DNA from: Silurus meridionalis
Taxonomy: Eukaryota > Chordata > Actinopteri > Siluriformes > Siluridae
NCBI RefSeq assembly: GCF_014805685.1
Contig: NC_060902.1
Span: 3,020,286 to 3,084,285 of the forward strand
DNA length: 64,000 nucleotides
Direction of reading: 5' to 3'
Shown here in pieces: positions 48,801 through 61,468 of this stretch. The translations under genes were made by a program, and so were the position numbers. A model generated the notes under the pieces. The model searched no databases. It was not told the origin of the DNA and was given only the letters and a program-made list of their open reading frames with translations. Each line of letters starts with the position of its first letter. Position 1 is the first letter of the stretch.

Positions 48801-51800
48801 CCCGCTGTGACCTCATGCTCGTCATGGAAATCAAAGACGCTAAGGGGAAGGCATTTCCTCGTTTGATAAGTCAACTCAACAGGTTTGTGCACAATCTTAA
48901 TAACTCAATCTCACCTTATTTCCCATAGCAGTTTAAAGACACTTCATTCTAGCAGAACATGAGCAGCAACAAATATACTGGCATAAAGTGGTAGTCATCA
49001 AGCAATACATTGCTTCCACAGGAAATACACTGGACCGAAGCCTGAATACGGCTACGTCATCAGTCACAGGCTGGGACGAAAAACGTACAAGGAGCAATAT
49101 GCCTTTGTTTACAGGTACTTTTGATTTTGATTTCCACACCAGGAAATATTGAGATAGAAACTTTACAGTGCTTTCAGGATCATACCACACACGGTTAGTG
49201 ACGTTTAACAGAAAGCTCAATAACACACAGGAAGAAGTTGGTGTCGGTCAAGTCAGTTTATCAATATCCTGACACCCAGCCTGAAGACGTGGACGCCTTC
49301 GCCAGAGAACCGTACGTTGTGTGGTTTTCATCTCCAACTACAGGTAATACAAACTCTTATTTTCTCCACTGATTAATAATTAATTTCACCTCATTGAATT
49401 CAATTCATTTTTATTTGTATAGAGCTTTTAACAAACAACATTGTCTCAAAGCAGCTTTACACAGATAATATGGTGATTAAAAGTGAATATGTTCTTTATA
49501 AGTAAGTTTGTCCCTGATGAGCAAGCCAGTGGCGACTGTGGCAAGGAAAAACTCCCCGAGATGGCATAAGGAACAAACCTTGAGAGGAACCAGATTCAAG
49601 AGGGAACCCATCCTCATCTGGGTTGCACCGAATGTCCATTTATAGCAGATATACGATGTTGCGGGGTACAGTGATGATGATCAGAAGCGAAAAGAAGTCC
49701 TGAGTCAATGTAGCAGACTGTTGACATTAGCTTATTAGCTTGACATTGTACTTATTACAGTACAAAACGATTAGGTTGTGTGGTTAAATGCTACATTCGT
49801 TTTTTGCCCGACAGGTAGAAAAAGAAGACCTAAGAAGACTTTTTTTTTTTATTACAATCTCTTTGGTTGCTTTGGATGGAAAATTGTATTGCATAGTCAA
49901 TGATTTATCTTTCAGGGTTTAATCACTAATCGACTTTTTTTTCCCACTTAAACTGAAAACTGGAACGTCACAACATGGATTTTTTTGTACTGTATGTTTC
50001 CAGAATGTATTATTTGCAGTGAAAGAATTTGTTATCCATATGAATTTCAAATAAGCCTCTCTTTTCTTTCCACTCCTATTACAGAAATCAAAGATTTTGT
50101 CATCATACCCATTCATACACCTCCCGAATCAGCAGTTAAAGAAATAGACGAGCTGTACGATGTCTACCAAAATGTCTCTCAGCACTGGAAAGCACAGGTA
50201 AAGTGCTTATTCAGTGCTTTAGGAAGCAGTTAATTTACACTACAAAGCTCCTGAATTCTCAATCCTGATTGATCAGATGATGATTATTCATTTTCATTTA
50301 TTTTTAACACTGGACAGGCAACAGGACATACTGTGTCTGAATAAATGCAAAGATAAAACCTTTGATTTATCATTCTAGTTCAAAATATTTGCATAACAGT
50401 CGATTTTCAGTAAGAGGTTTATGGGAAATTTATAAATGTAAGAATTTTCAGTATCAGTGTACGATTGAATATAAATATGTTTTCCAGCATGGTCAGGTTG
50501 TGGTTTCATGGTCACATGATAACAATACAAACAAATTGCAGTTTAAGTTCAAAAGAGAGAATTTATTATTATTTTTTTTATATAGCTACAGTACATCATC
50601 ATAGCAGAAACAGATTTTTTTTTACAGATGTTCCACATTATAAATGCGGTATAAAAGGACACATACCAATGTACCTTTAAGCTCTTTTCAACTTCATAGT
50701 GTTTGTTTGATTGCTATGGCATGTTGTTCAATAAGTCATTTCATGTTGCAATTTTCTTAGCTATTTAGTAGACATGGATTGCACAATTTTTTACAATCTA
50801 TTGTCATAAGCCCATAACAAAAGTTGAAACTTTCTCAAAGTAAGATGTACAATAGGACCACCGTTTTAAAAGCCACAACCATAGAACAGCCCAAAAATGT
50901 ATAATGTATACCAGTCATTTGGATGTGTAAGTGGTGGTTCAGTGGTTATGCAACTGGACTTCTGATCAGAGGGTCATGAGTTCAATTTCCAGCACCAGCA
51001 AGCTGCCACAGCTCTAGAAATGGGCACTAAATGCAATAAACGTAAATGAAACTACGGATATTTCTACAATTTCTAAACATTAATTTAACTATAAATAAAA
51101 ATAATATTTCCTTTTTTGGGTAAATAAAAGAAATAACGCTCTTTGCCTTCTACAGACTGTATACTTGCAATCTTATAAGATCATTACAAATCACACTGTG
51201 CACTGTAGATTAAATAGACATGGGTTTATGTAGACTGTATGATGATGACCATTAATTCTTCTATACTAAATTATAGCATCATAGCCTACAATTCAATAGG
51301 TCCCATCATCCTACCCTGGGGGTAAACTCTTCATTCTACAAAATTTACTATTATTTGTAGTCGATGTTTGGACAGTTTGGAGTTAAGAGGTCACAAAGAC
51401 TGAAACAAGAGATACATTCTGCTCTGATCAAGCGTAACTGATCTTTCCTCACTTATTCTATTCACCCAGTTACAAACACCACGTCTCTGATTTCTTCTCT
51501 AGTTTAACCCTCGGTTCATGTTTCACCTCCTTCCTTCTAACTAGCTTATTTTTTCAAACAGAATTTCATCATCATGGGGGATTTCAACGCTGCCTGTGGC
51601 TACGTCCCCAAGAAGGAATGGCGTAACATTCGCCTGCGCTCAGACACCAGCTTCGTGTGGCTAACAGGGGATAAACTGGACACATCGGTGAAAGAGTCCA
51701 CAAAATGTGCATACGACAGGTCGGGAAAAAACAAATAACTCACAAACATTTGAGGTCCTCAGTTTTCTGCAATAACAAAAAAAATTTGAAAATTCTGGTA

Positions 51801-53552
51801 ATATTCTGTACATTCTATATGCTATTAACCAAAATGGCTTTATCATTTCCTTTATTTAGAACCTGGCTATATATTAATTTCTGCATTAATTCAAGATATT
51901 TTACAAAGCTCATAGTTCACAATAAAATATTATTAATAATAAAAACAAGGTTGATTTAAATAAAAACCTCACGTTGGCTTGACAAAATATTTTACTCTGC
52001 CATGCAAGGTGTATTATATTATAATTATTGAGACCCAACATTTCTAACACTACTCCTCCAAGAGTTTCAAACTGCATGATTCAAGCTCACTACAGACATT
52101 TAGTTCTTTCCCTTTATGGAAAACGAAACAGGCAAAATTCCCAATGACAGCTATTGAAATTTTTTCTATTTTTAACTCCCAAAATTTTCAAGCTTCATTC
52201 ACCAAATTCAGAACAACACTTCGGGCTGTTCAGACAGATTATACTTTATTTTTGTGGTCAGACTAACATTTTTCCCGCAGTGGACAATCAAAATTCCAAA
52301 AAACAGTACACAAATACACTATATTGACAAAAGTTTGTGGACACCTGTCCATAAGATTAACATTTGCTTTATGAATATCCTATTCCACATTTAGTCTCGA
52401 TTTGCGGTTCTAATAACCTCCAATCTTCCACAAGATTTTGGCATGTGTTCCATAAGGGTGTTAATAAAGTCGGGTACTGATAGATGAGGTGAAGAGGCCT
52501 GGGGTGTTCAATTGGGTTGAGGTCAGAGCTCTAAAGCAGGCCACTCAAGATCTTTCATTCCAACCCATGTAAACAATATGTTCATGGAGCTGGCTCGAGC
52601 ATGGTCATGTAGGAATTGGTTTGGGTTGCCTAGTTCAAGTGAAGGGAAAATTTGTATTCTACCAAGTACAGAGACTTCCTATTCAAACCTTGTGGTAACA
52701 GTTTGGTGAAAACGCAGGCTGGAAAATTCAGGTGTCCCAAAACTTTTGTCTACAATGTTATATAAAATGTTCCAAATCTCACACCCCTGCATGCACACAA
52801 CCTTCTTCTCTAGCGATCACTGTGCCTATAGACCTGTCACACACGTTTTTACTTCATCTGTCCATCAAATGGCACACATTCTCTCCATCTCTCTCTATAT
52901 TAGTTTACTAACAACACACAGTCTATATTTTTTATATAAATGTATATACTGTATTTTTTTTTAAAAGCTACACAAACACGACACAGAATATTATCTTAAC
53001 TAATACTTTTAACTAATACCATCTGAACACTATATAGTGTTTATGAGGCGTTCTTCAAAATCAATTCGCATACATTTTACAGAGTTGTTCTTCACGGAAG
53101 TACGATGATCCAGGCTGTCAAACCCGAGTCAGTGGAAGTGTACGACTTCAAAACAAAGTTTGGTCTCACTGAAGAGGAGGTACACCGATATTTATTGGTC
53201 ATTCCAAATACAATATCGTGCTATCAGGCTGCCTAGTACATTAAATGAATAAATGGAGTTCTGGTACTAATCCTTAAAGGATATCCGGTGCATGATGTGC
53301 TGTTTTGATACAAACTTGTTGATAGTAACACAAGCCAGTTAATTCTCTAGAAGAATAGAAGAAAAGTCTGGAATTGAACATTTTGTTGAAAGTTGGTTAT
53401 CCCTGATACAGCTGCATAAGTTTTTGCATTCAATTGTTATAAGGCTTTTATTACAATTACCCCTCACCTTTGTTTTTTTTTTGTAGGCCCTGGCTGTGAG
53501 CGACCATTTTCCTCTGTGCATTTCTGTCAACGCAGCTAAAAGAAAAACCTGA
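45819..53552 (+). CDS. dnase1l3: Secreted DNase I-family endonuclease, DNASE1L3-like
   Basis: Eight exons (45819-45947, 48794-48882, 49022-49114, 49231-49343, 50085-50197, 51562-51719, 53083-53179, 53487-53552) join in phase to 285 residues. DNase I-family enzymes cut DNA using Ca/Mg and two histidines. Visible features: signal peptide (MKAAVFLLLSLGGALG), metal site Glu55 (LVMEIKD), Glu97 in GRKTYKEQYAF, His152 in VIIPIHTPP, Asp186 in MGDFNAACGY, His271 in SDHFPL, and a likely Cys191-Cys228 disulfide. The gene lies between abhd6 and a filamin, as DNASE1L3 does in human. The protein ends soon after SDHFPL (VNAAKRKT), without the roughly 20-residue basic tail of mammalian DNASE1L3. A DNASE1L1/1L4-like fish paralogue is the alternative, so the symbol rests mainly on synteny. 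Introns carry several transposon and SINE fragments. Confidence 0.93.
46490..46645 (-). mobile_element. SINE-like dispersed repeat fragment
   Basis: AGATGCTCTTATACAGAGCG, then GGGCCTTGCTCAGGGGCCC and TGGTTGGGATTTG, resemble 56850-57036. The tRNA-like head is missing. It lies in DNase intron 1. Confidence 0.55.
47245..47700 (+). mobile_element. Tc1-like transposon 5' fragment
   Basis: After a terminal-type sequence (ATAAACACAACACTTTTG), the frame near 47570 reads MERAIGILTAGMSTRAVT, then KLNVYISTISRLQRRLE. This is the helix-turn-helix start of a Tc1-type transposase. The rest is lost. DNase intron 1. Confidence 0.75.
48310..48537 (+). mobile_element. tRNA-derived SINE
   Basis: The head has A-box-like GTGGTAGCTGAGTGGTTA and B-box-like GGGGTTCAAGCCCC at normal tRNA spacing. 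A body follows (CTTGAGCAAGGCCTTTAACC), ending near GTACATGTGACAAGTAAATG. It differs from the tRNA-Glu SINE at 30193. DNase intron 1. Confidence 0.75.
49390..49625 (-). mobile_element. LINE (Rex1-type) 3' tail
   Basis: It is the inverse of 20150-20400: ATTTGTATAGAGCTTTTAAC, TTGTCTCAAAGCAGCTTTAC, ACCTTGAGAGGAACCAGATT and CCCATCCTCATCTGGGT. No coding sequence. DNase intron 4. Confidence 0.7.
50930..51055 (+). mobile_element. tRNA-derived SINE fragment
   Basis: The head-like GTGGTTCAGTGGTTATGCAA and AGTTCAATTTCC lie at tRNA box spacing. A short body ends in AATGCAATAAACGTAAATG. It is probably the same family as 56850-57036. DNase intron 5. Confidence 0.6.
52317..52758 (+). mobile_element. Deleted Tc1-like element
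   Basis: The left end CACTATATTGACAAAAGTTT, then GTGGACACCTG, is matched in inverse and with divergence at 52705-52757. TA precedes it. Inside are inverse traces of the transposase (for example near 52500-52620). It lies in DNase intron 6. Related to 43823-44312 and 63689-64000. Confidence 0.7.
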
Positions 53553-54036
53553 ACTCCGTTTGTGGATATATGATGCGTCACATGTTGAGCTTAATTTTTA
53601 GGTTGATTATTAAAGTGAAACAATTCCGACTAGTTTGCTATTCCCCCCCAAAAACAGCAACGTCAAGGCTTTTTATTTCTAAGGCTGCACAGCATGTTAA
53701 TTATAAACCAGCACAATCCAATCCAGGTGTTTGTTGCAAGGTTGCTAGGAAACAGTGTATTGTTTTGCAAAGTTCATGCTTTCGCCTCCCATTAATTTAA
53801 TCCTGCTGACGTCATGTGAATAGATCAAATTTCATGACAAAGGAAAAAGAAAGTATTTTGTTGTAAATCATCTGCATCAGTACATCATAGAAAGGATTTG
53901 TAATGCTATTAAGCCAATTTTGTAACAGGATAAGTAAATAGAAATCGTTGGTATTTAGTAGAAATTACGTGGCTCTACATTATTTCTGGCAAATATCTCA
54001 ATTCTTAATATACACTGTTCCAGTCTTGAAAGTTGG
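53553..54036. other. Convergent 3' spacer
   Basis: It lies between the ends of the DNase gene (+) and the SPMIP1-like gene (-). ATTAAA near 53608 could be the DNase polyadenylation signal. No gene is seen. Confidence 0.45.
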
Positions 54037-54663
54037 TCACCCGAGGTGATCTGTTGCAGAGGGAATGTGAAAAATACCGTTCCTGGCGTAGAAAGTGCTC
54101 CTGATAACTGCAGATCTTCCATTTACTGGTGATTTGTAGTCGTGCACATAATCACCTGTAAACACAGCTAAGAATGAATCTGCAAATGAAATGTAGTATC
54201 ATCTAGAAAAAGATCATCATATATTCCAGAAGACTATATTACCTAATCTCCATCCGTATTCCCAGGAGGACAATAAAGGATACTCAAACCTTTCTTCAGG
54301 CATCTTCTCAACACGTCTCTTCAGGTACTGGCTGCGTCCTTTACCTTCTTTGGACAAACCGTTATAAAGAGTCTCTCTGGTCTTAGGGCTGACTGGTTTC
54401 ATGAGAGGAGCTGCAGTGAGAACATTCTGTAGCCTCGGAACTTCCTCCTCCTCCTTCTTCTTCTTCTTCTCTGGAGCTTTTACTACAGGAGGCAGGGTGA
54501 CTTTAGGGGCAGTTGTCGGATTCCCGACCTTGGCTTTGGGTAAGGTGAACCTGACCGGATAGTCCTTACCATATTTCATCTTCCAGTTAAGCCGTGTGTA
54601 CGCCTCCTTCATTATCAGCTCACGGTAGCTGTTCTGGTTCTGGGTTGTCAGTAAAGTCCTCAT
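54037..54663 (-). CDS. SPMIP1 (ATP6V1FNB)-like sperm microtubule inner protein
   Basis: Two exons: 54663-54243, splitting a Gly codon at a GT donor, and 54155-54037, after TTTACAG, ending in TGA. They give 179 residues; an upstream in-frame Met at 54702 would add 13. The start MRTLLTTQNQNSYRELIMKE, a Lys/Glu-rich Pro/Ala linker (residues about 50-75) and the C-terminal block TRETLYNGLSKEGKGRSQYL, then YPLLSSWEYGWRLGDY, follow the layout I recall for human SPMIP1, which lies inside sperm doublet microtubules. In human that gene neighbours ATP6V1F and FLNC; here the neighbour is a filamin-B gene, so this may be an ohnologue rather than the direct orthologue. I leave the symbol empty for that reason. 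No signal peptide or membrane segment. Tail-to-tail with the DNase gene. Confidence 0.8.
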
Positions 54664-54702
54664 TCTCAGCCTGAAGTTAATGAGCACTGGCCTGAGTTTC
54701 AC

Positions 54703-56363
54703 ATTCTGGTTAAAGGGAAACCTAAGAGCAGTTTGTCATTCTGGCTTCGGGGGTGGTCACCCAATCAGAATGCCTGATCCTTAGCAGAAGAGTGGAAACT
54801 ACGCATGCACAAAAGAGCAACCAAAAAAAAAAGTGCTGACAGAAAAACAAAGGCGATTCATGCCGACACTGAACGCGGCACAAAGCAAATGCAGTTCTCC
54901 TCTTAGCCCAAATGATGGCAGTGGCATTCTCTTACTCAAGATCACAGCCTATGTATAAGCATGTTTGTTAGAAAGGAAAAAAAACAAAACAAAACAGCAG
55001 AAAAAGAGAGAAAAAGAAAACAGAGGAAAATGGATCAGAAAATCGTGCACTTCAGCCATGAAGCACGTTGCACGTAATTGAGACGTGCTTGAACGCAAGG
55101 TTGGTGCTGCACATAGCAATTTATATAACTGCACACTGGGTGTTGCAAGGAAGCAAAGGACAGATAAAAGTTTCTATATTTAGTCTTACACAGTTTAGTA
55201 CAATCCAACATCGGGTTTGTGCCAACTGAAGAGGAAATGGTTTGCTAAAAATGATTCTTGAAAGAAGATTCGAAGGGAAAAGCCGGCCTTTTGTTTACAG
55301 CCGGGGGGAATCTACATTTATCACATGCTCTGAAGAGTCGTGAAAGAAATTGCTGCCGGTCGCCTGTGGATACAAGAGCGGCATTTGAGGTCGCACGATG
55401 AATCATGTCACATTATTGTGGAATCAATTGTGGCACCGACAAGCTTTTTTTGTGTGTTTTGTTTCTTTTAAATCTTTATTCCAGTTTGTTTTAAATTTCC
55501 AAAATGTACATCATTTCACATTAAGGCACCCGGGACTAATAATAGCATTTCTGCTTTTAAAACCTTAAGAAAAAAAAATACTTTATACCTTATCAAAACT
55601 AAGATAAGACAAATACCAGTATACATGAAAATACCCTCGTAAATCTGTCACTACTGTAACCGCTATTAAACTCAGAGATACTGCGTGTTCTGGAGGGGTG
55701 GATATTTCAATTTAAATGCTCTGTTAGAAAAACTTGCTTAACAAACATTGTTCAATGCTGCAAATGAAAAAAAAAGAAAATAATTAAAAAAAAAAACATG
55801 ATTATGGACTGGATGCATTCTTCATGCACTTCCGCCATCACTTCGCTATTCACATCTTGTCCAGCTATCGAACTAAACCAAATACAGTTTGGATATGATT
55901 AAGATCTAATCGAGTGAATTATAAATGTGCTGTCAAAGTGGTTCGATCATTAACTTAAGTGGAGCATCATTTGATTCATGAACATGTAAACAATCGCAGT
56001 AGTCCAGGTTACGCAGCAGGTACGAGAATTCGAATAATAATAAAAAAAAGAAGACATTAATGAAAAATAAAAACCAGACAATAACAGCATCAGTAGTAAA
56101 TAAGAGATCAATGGAATGGAGACTCTTCAGACTGACACCTGAATCCAACCATCTACGTTTGCAAATCTGTTTTTTGTGCCCCTGGAGAAAGAAACTTGAT
56201 CAATCATGTCGAAGGATTTGCAACTTAAGCACAGTCCAAGCATCAGGTACAAACTACAAAATCAAGTGCAATTTAGTCATCGATATGAGGCGTGATTAAG
56301 TGGTGGATGGTTTGGCTGTGTTTTCTCTTATTGCTCCCGTGATGGTTATTATTAGCGTCGGAT
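54703..56363. other. Spacer between the SPMIP1-like gene and flnb
   Basis: No coding exon is recognised. The left part should hold the promoter of the SPMIP1-like gene (minus strand), and the right part the 3' untranslated region of flnb, with AATAAG near 56333 on the minus strand as a weak polyadenylation candidate. Remaining sequence is AT-rich with A-runs. Confidence 0.45.
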
Positions 56364-59300
56364 TTAAGGCACTGTGATATGGAAAGGTGAGCCGGGGATG
56401 TGTTCGTCGCCCCACTTCACCGCCAGAACGTAGTTTCCACGCTCCTTCAGGACGTAGCTGACGTTGTACTGCATGCTGCCCACGTGCTTGACCATGATCT
56501 CCTCGCACGGGGTCTGAGGTCCGAGAACTCCAACCAGAAGCATGTTCTTGCCTAACACACAATAACACACACATTTATTACGTTCTGTTTTAATGCTACT
56601 TCAATGCAACATTGGTGTCAAGAGAAACAAAAATACCGAACAAACAATTGCAAACTCTCTCAAAATAAAATGTGATGTATAATCATTCATGTTTATATGT
56701 TCGTTCATGTTTCATCTGGATACAATCATTGAAACAACCAGACTCTGCCTTTTCCAGATCGAATGATTTTTTGCTCGACATTACTGCATCTTGGAATATT
56801 TTTGGTAGCTAATTGCATAATTGGTACATTTTCCTGCTCGTCTATTAGCTTTATTTACATTTACAGCATTTGGTGGACGGCTTTATTTAGAGAAAATGAC
56901 AAATTCTCAATACAGCTGAGGGTTAAGGACTTTGACCTAAGGGCCCAGCAGTGACCTCTTGATGGTGCTGGGATTGAATCTCATGACCTTCCAATCAGAC
57001 GTCCAACATTAACAGTTGAGCTACCATTTCCCTATATATAATTTCAATTTACCATCCTTGGAAAAGCATTAATCAAAAACCAACCCAGATTAGAAGAAAA
57101 AACAGCTTTTTTATTTATTCATTTATTTATTTTTCGACACTTTGGATGCTCTTCCAAGAAAATCTTAACATGTATTTCAGGCAAGCAGTTTAACCAAAAA
57201 AATATATTGTGGTGTACAGATATCTATGCTTTCATTTACGGAGAAGATATTGGATTTAAAAAGCAAAAAGCTCTGCTTTGCTGCTCACCCGCTTTGCTGC
57301 AGTCCACAGAGAAGCTGGCTTTCTGACCCACATAGGCCTTGCTGAGACCTGGGCCTCGACTGGTCACTTTGCTGGCATCAGAGGCAGCCCTGGAGGAGCT
57401 GGCAGTGTGCGCTCGGACTGCAGGATCCACCATCAGTGTGGAGGTCTCGCTGGCGTTGGTTACGTTCACAAGCCGGGAGCCTGAAGCGGGAGAGATGTGA
57501 TGTGTGCTTCACAAATAATAAACTGGTGACATACGTCTCTGAACAAGCTCTGGATGACTGTAACTGAAATCTGCACTGGAGAAATGCCTCTGAAATGTAT
57601 ATGTACGAGGGGCGTTCAAGTCAAACTGGGACATTTTACATTTCAGTGGAAACTGCATTTATTTTTCAACATACTCCCCTGCTACATTTATACACTTATC
57701 CCAGCATTTAACTTATGCCTGGGAAGATTCGGTATAGTAAGATTTTTTTTTTAAGTACGCCTGAAACAGAACAGCCATTCATCACTTCCACAAAAATATT
57801 CGTCTCTTGTGCAATTCCACAACAAGCTATGCATCTATTATCCAGAATCAGGCGTTGCATTCCCTTAATGTTCACAGGAAGGACTCTGTTGGCTGAGAAC
57901 CACCACGATAGTCACTGACGGATTCACAGACATCTTTGAAACGTTTACACTCTTCAAAAGTCGTACTGTGGCTGAGCGTCTCAGTGTACTTTGCTTGAAG
58001 TCTTCTGTAAATATCCGTGGGTTTAACACACTAACACTGTTGTTTGCCATCTTGATTAACAATCTTTGGACTGGCCTGGGGATGTGCGCCACCTATCAGT
58101 AATAGGACGCACTAGCATCCATTTAATACATGTAAAATTTAAAGTCTCGCTTTGAATTGAACAGTGCCCCTTGTTTGTTTGTTTGTTTGATGAATGGATG
58201 GATGGATGGAACTGACAGACAGATAGAATGTACAAACACACACTGCTTACACATCTGGTAGCCTGCTAAACTGCATTTTAATGCTGAGTACCTGTACAGC
58301 TGTTTAAATGCATGTACGTATGTATGGATTTATCGATCTATCGCAGTATGAAACAGAGCATCTCAAATCCTACCCATCATACCTGTAACTTTGGCCTTGA
58401 AAGGACTGCCTGTGATGTGATTAGGACCACCGTATTTGATGCTGATCAGGTAGTTTCCAGGGGCCATTGGTGTGTAGTGCACTCTGAAGCCTTCAGGACA
58501 TTCCTGGCACTCAAGCTTTACTTTTGAAGGTCCTTCAACGGTCACTGCCAGGGAGCCTGGTCCTGCTTTGCTGGTGTTGATGATGAAATCAGACTGGATG
58601 CCTTTGGAAAATATATGAGCAGTAATCAGCACAATGATGTATAAAAATACAAGCACAACCAGGCAAGGAAATAATTGTTGAGGTTTTTTCATAGAACTGT
58701 TACTGAAACATGTGCATTGTTTACTAAGCCAAATAATACCAGATCTACATAAACATGATCATGATAGTATGACAAGAAAAGCGTAGATCAATGCATAAAT
58801 CCTAGAAAAAACTTGACATTATCAGCCCAGTCCAGCTGTTTTTCTTCAGTCTTATTCCAGAGCAACACAAAGCTGTATATCAGAGCCTTTATTTTCACTG
58901 CTATGCATATCCATGTAATCATTAAGCTCCACAAAGGAATCGTTACTCCCTTTTTAGACACAATGATGTAAAGTGTTATGTAAATCAAGCCTTGAAAAAG
59001 AAGAGTCGAGAGCTACCGTATATACGGACAATTCTCAGTCTGCAGGAGGCTCCTGTGTGTGTGTGTGTGTGTGTTTGTTTTTAAATACCACGCATCAATT
59101 AATATTTGATCATTTTGCATTTGCATATTAATATGGCATTTTACAGAGTTTTGACCATATTGAGTTCATCAGATTCTGTAAGTATTCTAGTATTTTCTTT
59201 GGTTACACATTTTGGAAGATTCCTACATATGTACTTTCTGTGTAGAACAAAAAAAGCTGTCTTTCGTTTTTAAGTTTATTGAAGGCCAATAAGTGTTTTA

Positions 59301-60389
59301 TGGTCATGTTTGGTTTACAGCTTGGCGGCTTCTGTGACTACAATAAACATTTTAAAAAGTTATGTATATAAAAAATACATACTGTACTAGGGGTGTCCCT
59401 GACTAAGCATTTACACGGTCAAATCAGAGCCTATAGTTGACTGATCGTCGAATCATGTTTGTGTGTACAAACACGGTGCACCAAGAAAATGTAAAATAAA
59501 ATGTACAGAATTACATTTAAAAAGAATATACCTTTACAGAATTTTCCAGACATTGTTAAATATTTAAATACTTGCCACCAAGATGCTCCTGGGTCAGTCA
59601 CAGATCATGGAAAGTGAAACTTAAATCTGTCTGTGTGGTTGGGTTTATTAACGAACGTTAAAAAAATGTATTAAAAACTTTTCTTTTCATTTTCAGCATT
59701 ATTATAATAGGCTGTATATGAACTTATTGGGAGAAAATCGTTAGTTCGATGTGAAATCAATCAGACACTAAGCACCCCCGTTTAACCAAAATGCCACCAT
59801 CCTCATTTCATATCATCTCTGTGAAGATTCGACTAATATTTGTAGTCTAATCAGACTTCTTCTTTCAAAGCACTGAATCTTTGACTATTCAGTGGGATAT
59901 ATGATGAGTATTTGGTATTTGAATAGCATGTTTGTTGAAAATCGTTGAGGTTTTGCAGTGTTATTAATGCACTTACTAGCTAAATATAATGTCTATATTG
60001 CATAACATTACATTGTACTGCGTTCTGTTGTTTGCACATTACACAGTCCAGTAAAGTGGCCTATTTGTTCTGTGTCATGCACTGGTAATGTCCAGTATAT
60101 TGTTTAATGTAGAATTTTGTTGTTCCAGAACCAATGTTTGGTTTCACTGTGTACTGTTCCAACTGTATATGATTAAAAACGACAATAAAAACCCTTTAAA
60201 TTGGCATTATGTTAACAACCACTGATTGGCAGTTGGGCTTCTGGGCAACTAATAAATGAGCCTGAATAGTACAATGGAGATTTTTATTACGTATTGTGCA
60301 AATGTGAATGCCTGTTCATGAATGAGGTTTTCCGATCATAAAACCTTTGGTGCAAACCACACACACACACACACACGCACGCACGCATG

Positions 60390-60429
<40 letters not shown>

Positions 60430-61436
60430 AAAATCATATTATGAATTCCTATTCCTTCAATCCATGAAAAATGATTATTCTATCTATATTAAATGTATAG
60501 ATGTAGAATGTAAAGTTTATCCAGGCACAAACTGTAAAAATTGCACGAGATGCTCACTGAGCCCTTTTCTTAAAGAAAATGATTTCCAGCAGTCTTTTTT
60601 TTTGTTTGTTTTTTACTTTACCCCATGAGAAGCAAGCTGTTATGATCTTAAAATGACAGAAAATTGACTAAGATATATGTTTTCGAGAGAACATCTAAAA
60701 TGCTGTGTTATGACTCCAAAACCATGTCATTGTTATTATTTAATTCTCTTTAGGAGCTGGAAGTCCTGGTTGGCCATTCATCAGCACAGAAAGACACGAC
60801 AAACTGGTATGAATGACTCTAAACTGAAAACTGGAGAAATACTCAGAAATAAATCTGGTCATGAACCGTTACCTGTAGTTCCTCTTTCTAATCCAGAGCC
60901 GTAAGCAGTAACAAGTCCAGCGTCTCCGCCCTGTCCTGGCTCCCCAACTCTCACCTGGAATGGGCTGCCCGGTATGTGCGTGCTGTTAAACTTCACATCG
61001 ATAGCGTGAATGCCGTTCTCTCGTGGGATAAAACGGATGGCGTACTTGTCTGGAGAAGGACCAATAAATCAGTTATATGAAACATGAACCGTACACAAGA
61101 TGAGCTAGCTAAAGGAAACGTCTGCCAGGAAGTATGAAGAGAGAAACTGGAAAAAAGCCATCAGGTCTCTGGCTCTTAAACATTATACTTGGATGAGTTT
61201 AGCTCTTTGTGCTGTACTGTAGTTTTTCATTTTTGAAAGGCCCATGTCCAATTTTCTGAGGATTTCTTTACATTTTGTCTATGAGCCCCCATTTGAGTCT
61301 TACCTTGTTCTAGTTCGGAAACCACACAATCCTCAAGAGCTCCGGAGGGACTGTGGACTTTGGCGTCGATGGCGCCTTGAGCACCGTTTAGACGCACTGC
61401 GAATGAAGCTGGCTGGTTTACTTTGAGGCCTGACTC
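56364..61436 (-). CDS. flnb: Filamin B, last five coding exons (5' part outside window)
   Basis: Minus-strand exons at 61436-61304, 61049-60873, 58601-58383, 57480-57289 and 56551-56364 join in phase and end in TAA. They encode most of Ig repeat 22 ([37 protein letters not shown]), repeat 23 ([40 protein letters not shown]), hinge 2 (about 35 residues, [20 protein letters not shown]) and repeat 24, the dimerisation domain ([38 protein letters not shown], then PFHITVP). Filamins crosslink actin and tether membrane receptors; repeat 24 pairs two chains. The ending [20 protein letters not shown] is closest to my recollection of FLNB rather than FLNA or FLNC, and synteny with DNASE1L3 and ABHD6 agrees. 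No further exon is visible from 61437 to 64000, so the next intron exceeds 2.5 kb. Confidence 0.94.
56850..57036 (-). mobile_element. tRNA-derived SINE
   Basis: On the minus strand the head AATGGTAGCTCAACTGTTAA and GAGATTCAATCCCAGCACC sit at A/B-box spacing. The body follows with GGGCCC and CCTCAGCTGTATTGAG. It lies in the last flnb intron. Confidence 0.65.
57600..58090. mobile_element. Possible mariner-type fragment
   Basis: ACGAGGGGCGTTCAAGTCAA at 57605 resembles a mariner terminal repeat. The inside has only broken frames and no matching right end was found. It lies in a flnb intron. Confidence 0.4.
58602..60872. other. flnb: flnb intron, no gene
   Basis: AT-rich intronic DNA. It holds (GT)n at 59058-59075 and a compound (CA)n/(TA)n array at 60359-60429. 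No coding exon or clear transposon was recognised. Confidence 0.5.
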
Positions 61437-61464
61437 CTGAAGCAGTAAACAGTAGAGACTCAAT

Positions 61465-61468
<4 letters not shown>

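Noticed and set aside
56364..61436. Filamin A or C as the identity of the filamin gene
   Set aside because: The last residues ([20 protein letters not shown] then PFHITVP) and the DNASE1L3/ABHD6 neighbours fit FLNB better. A full-length tree would settle it.
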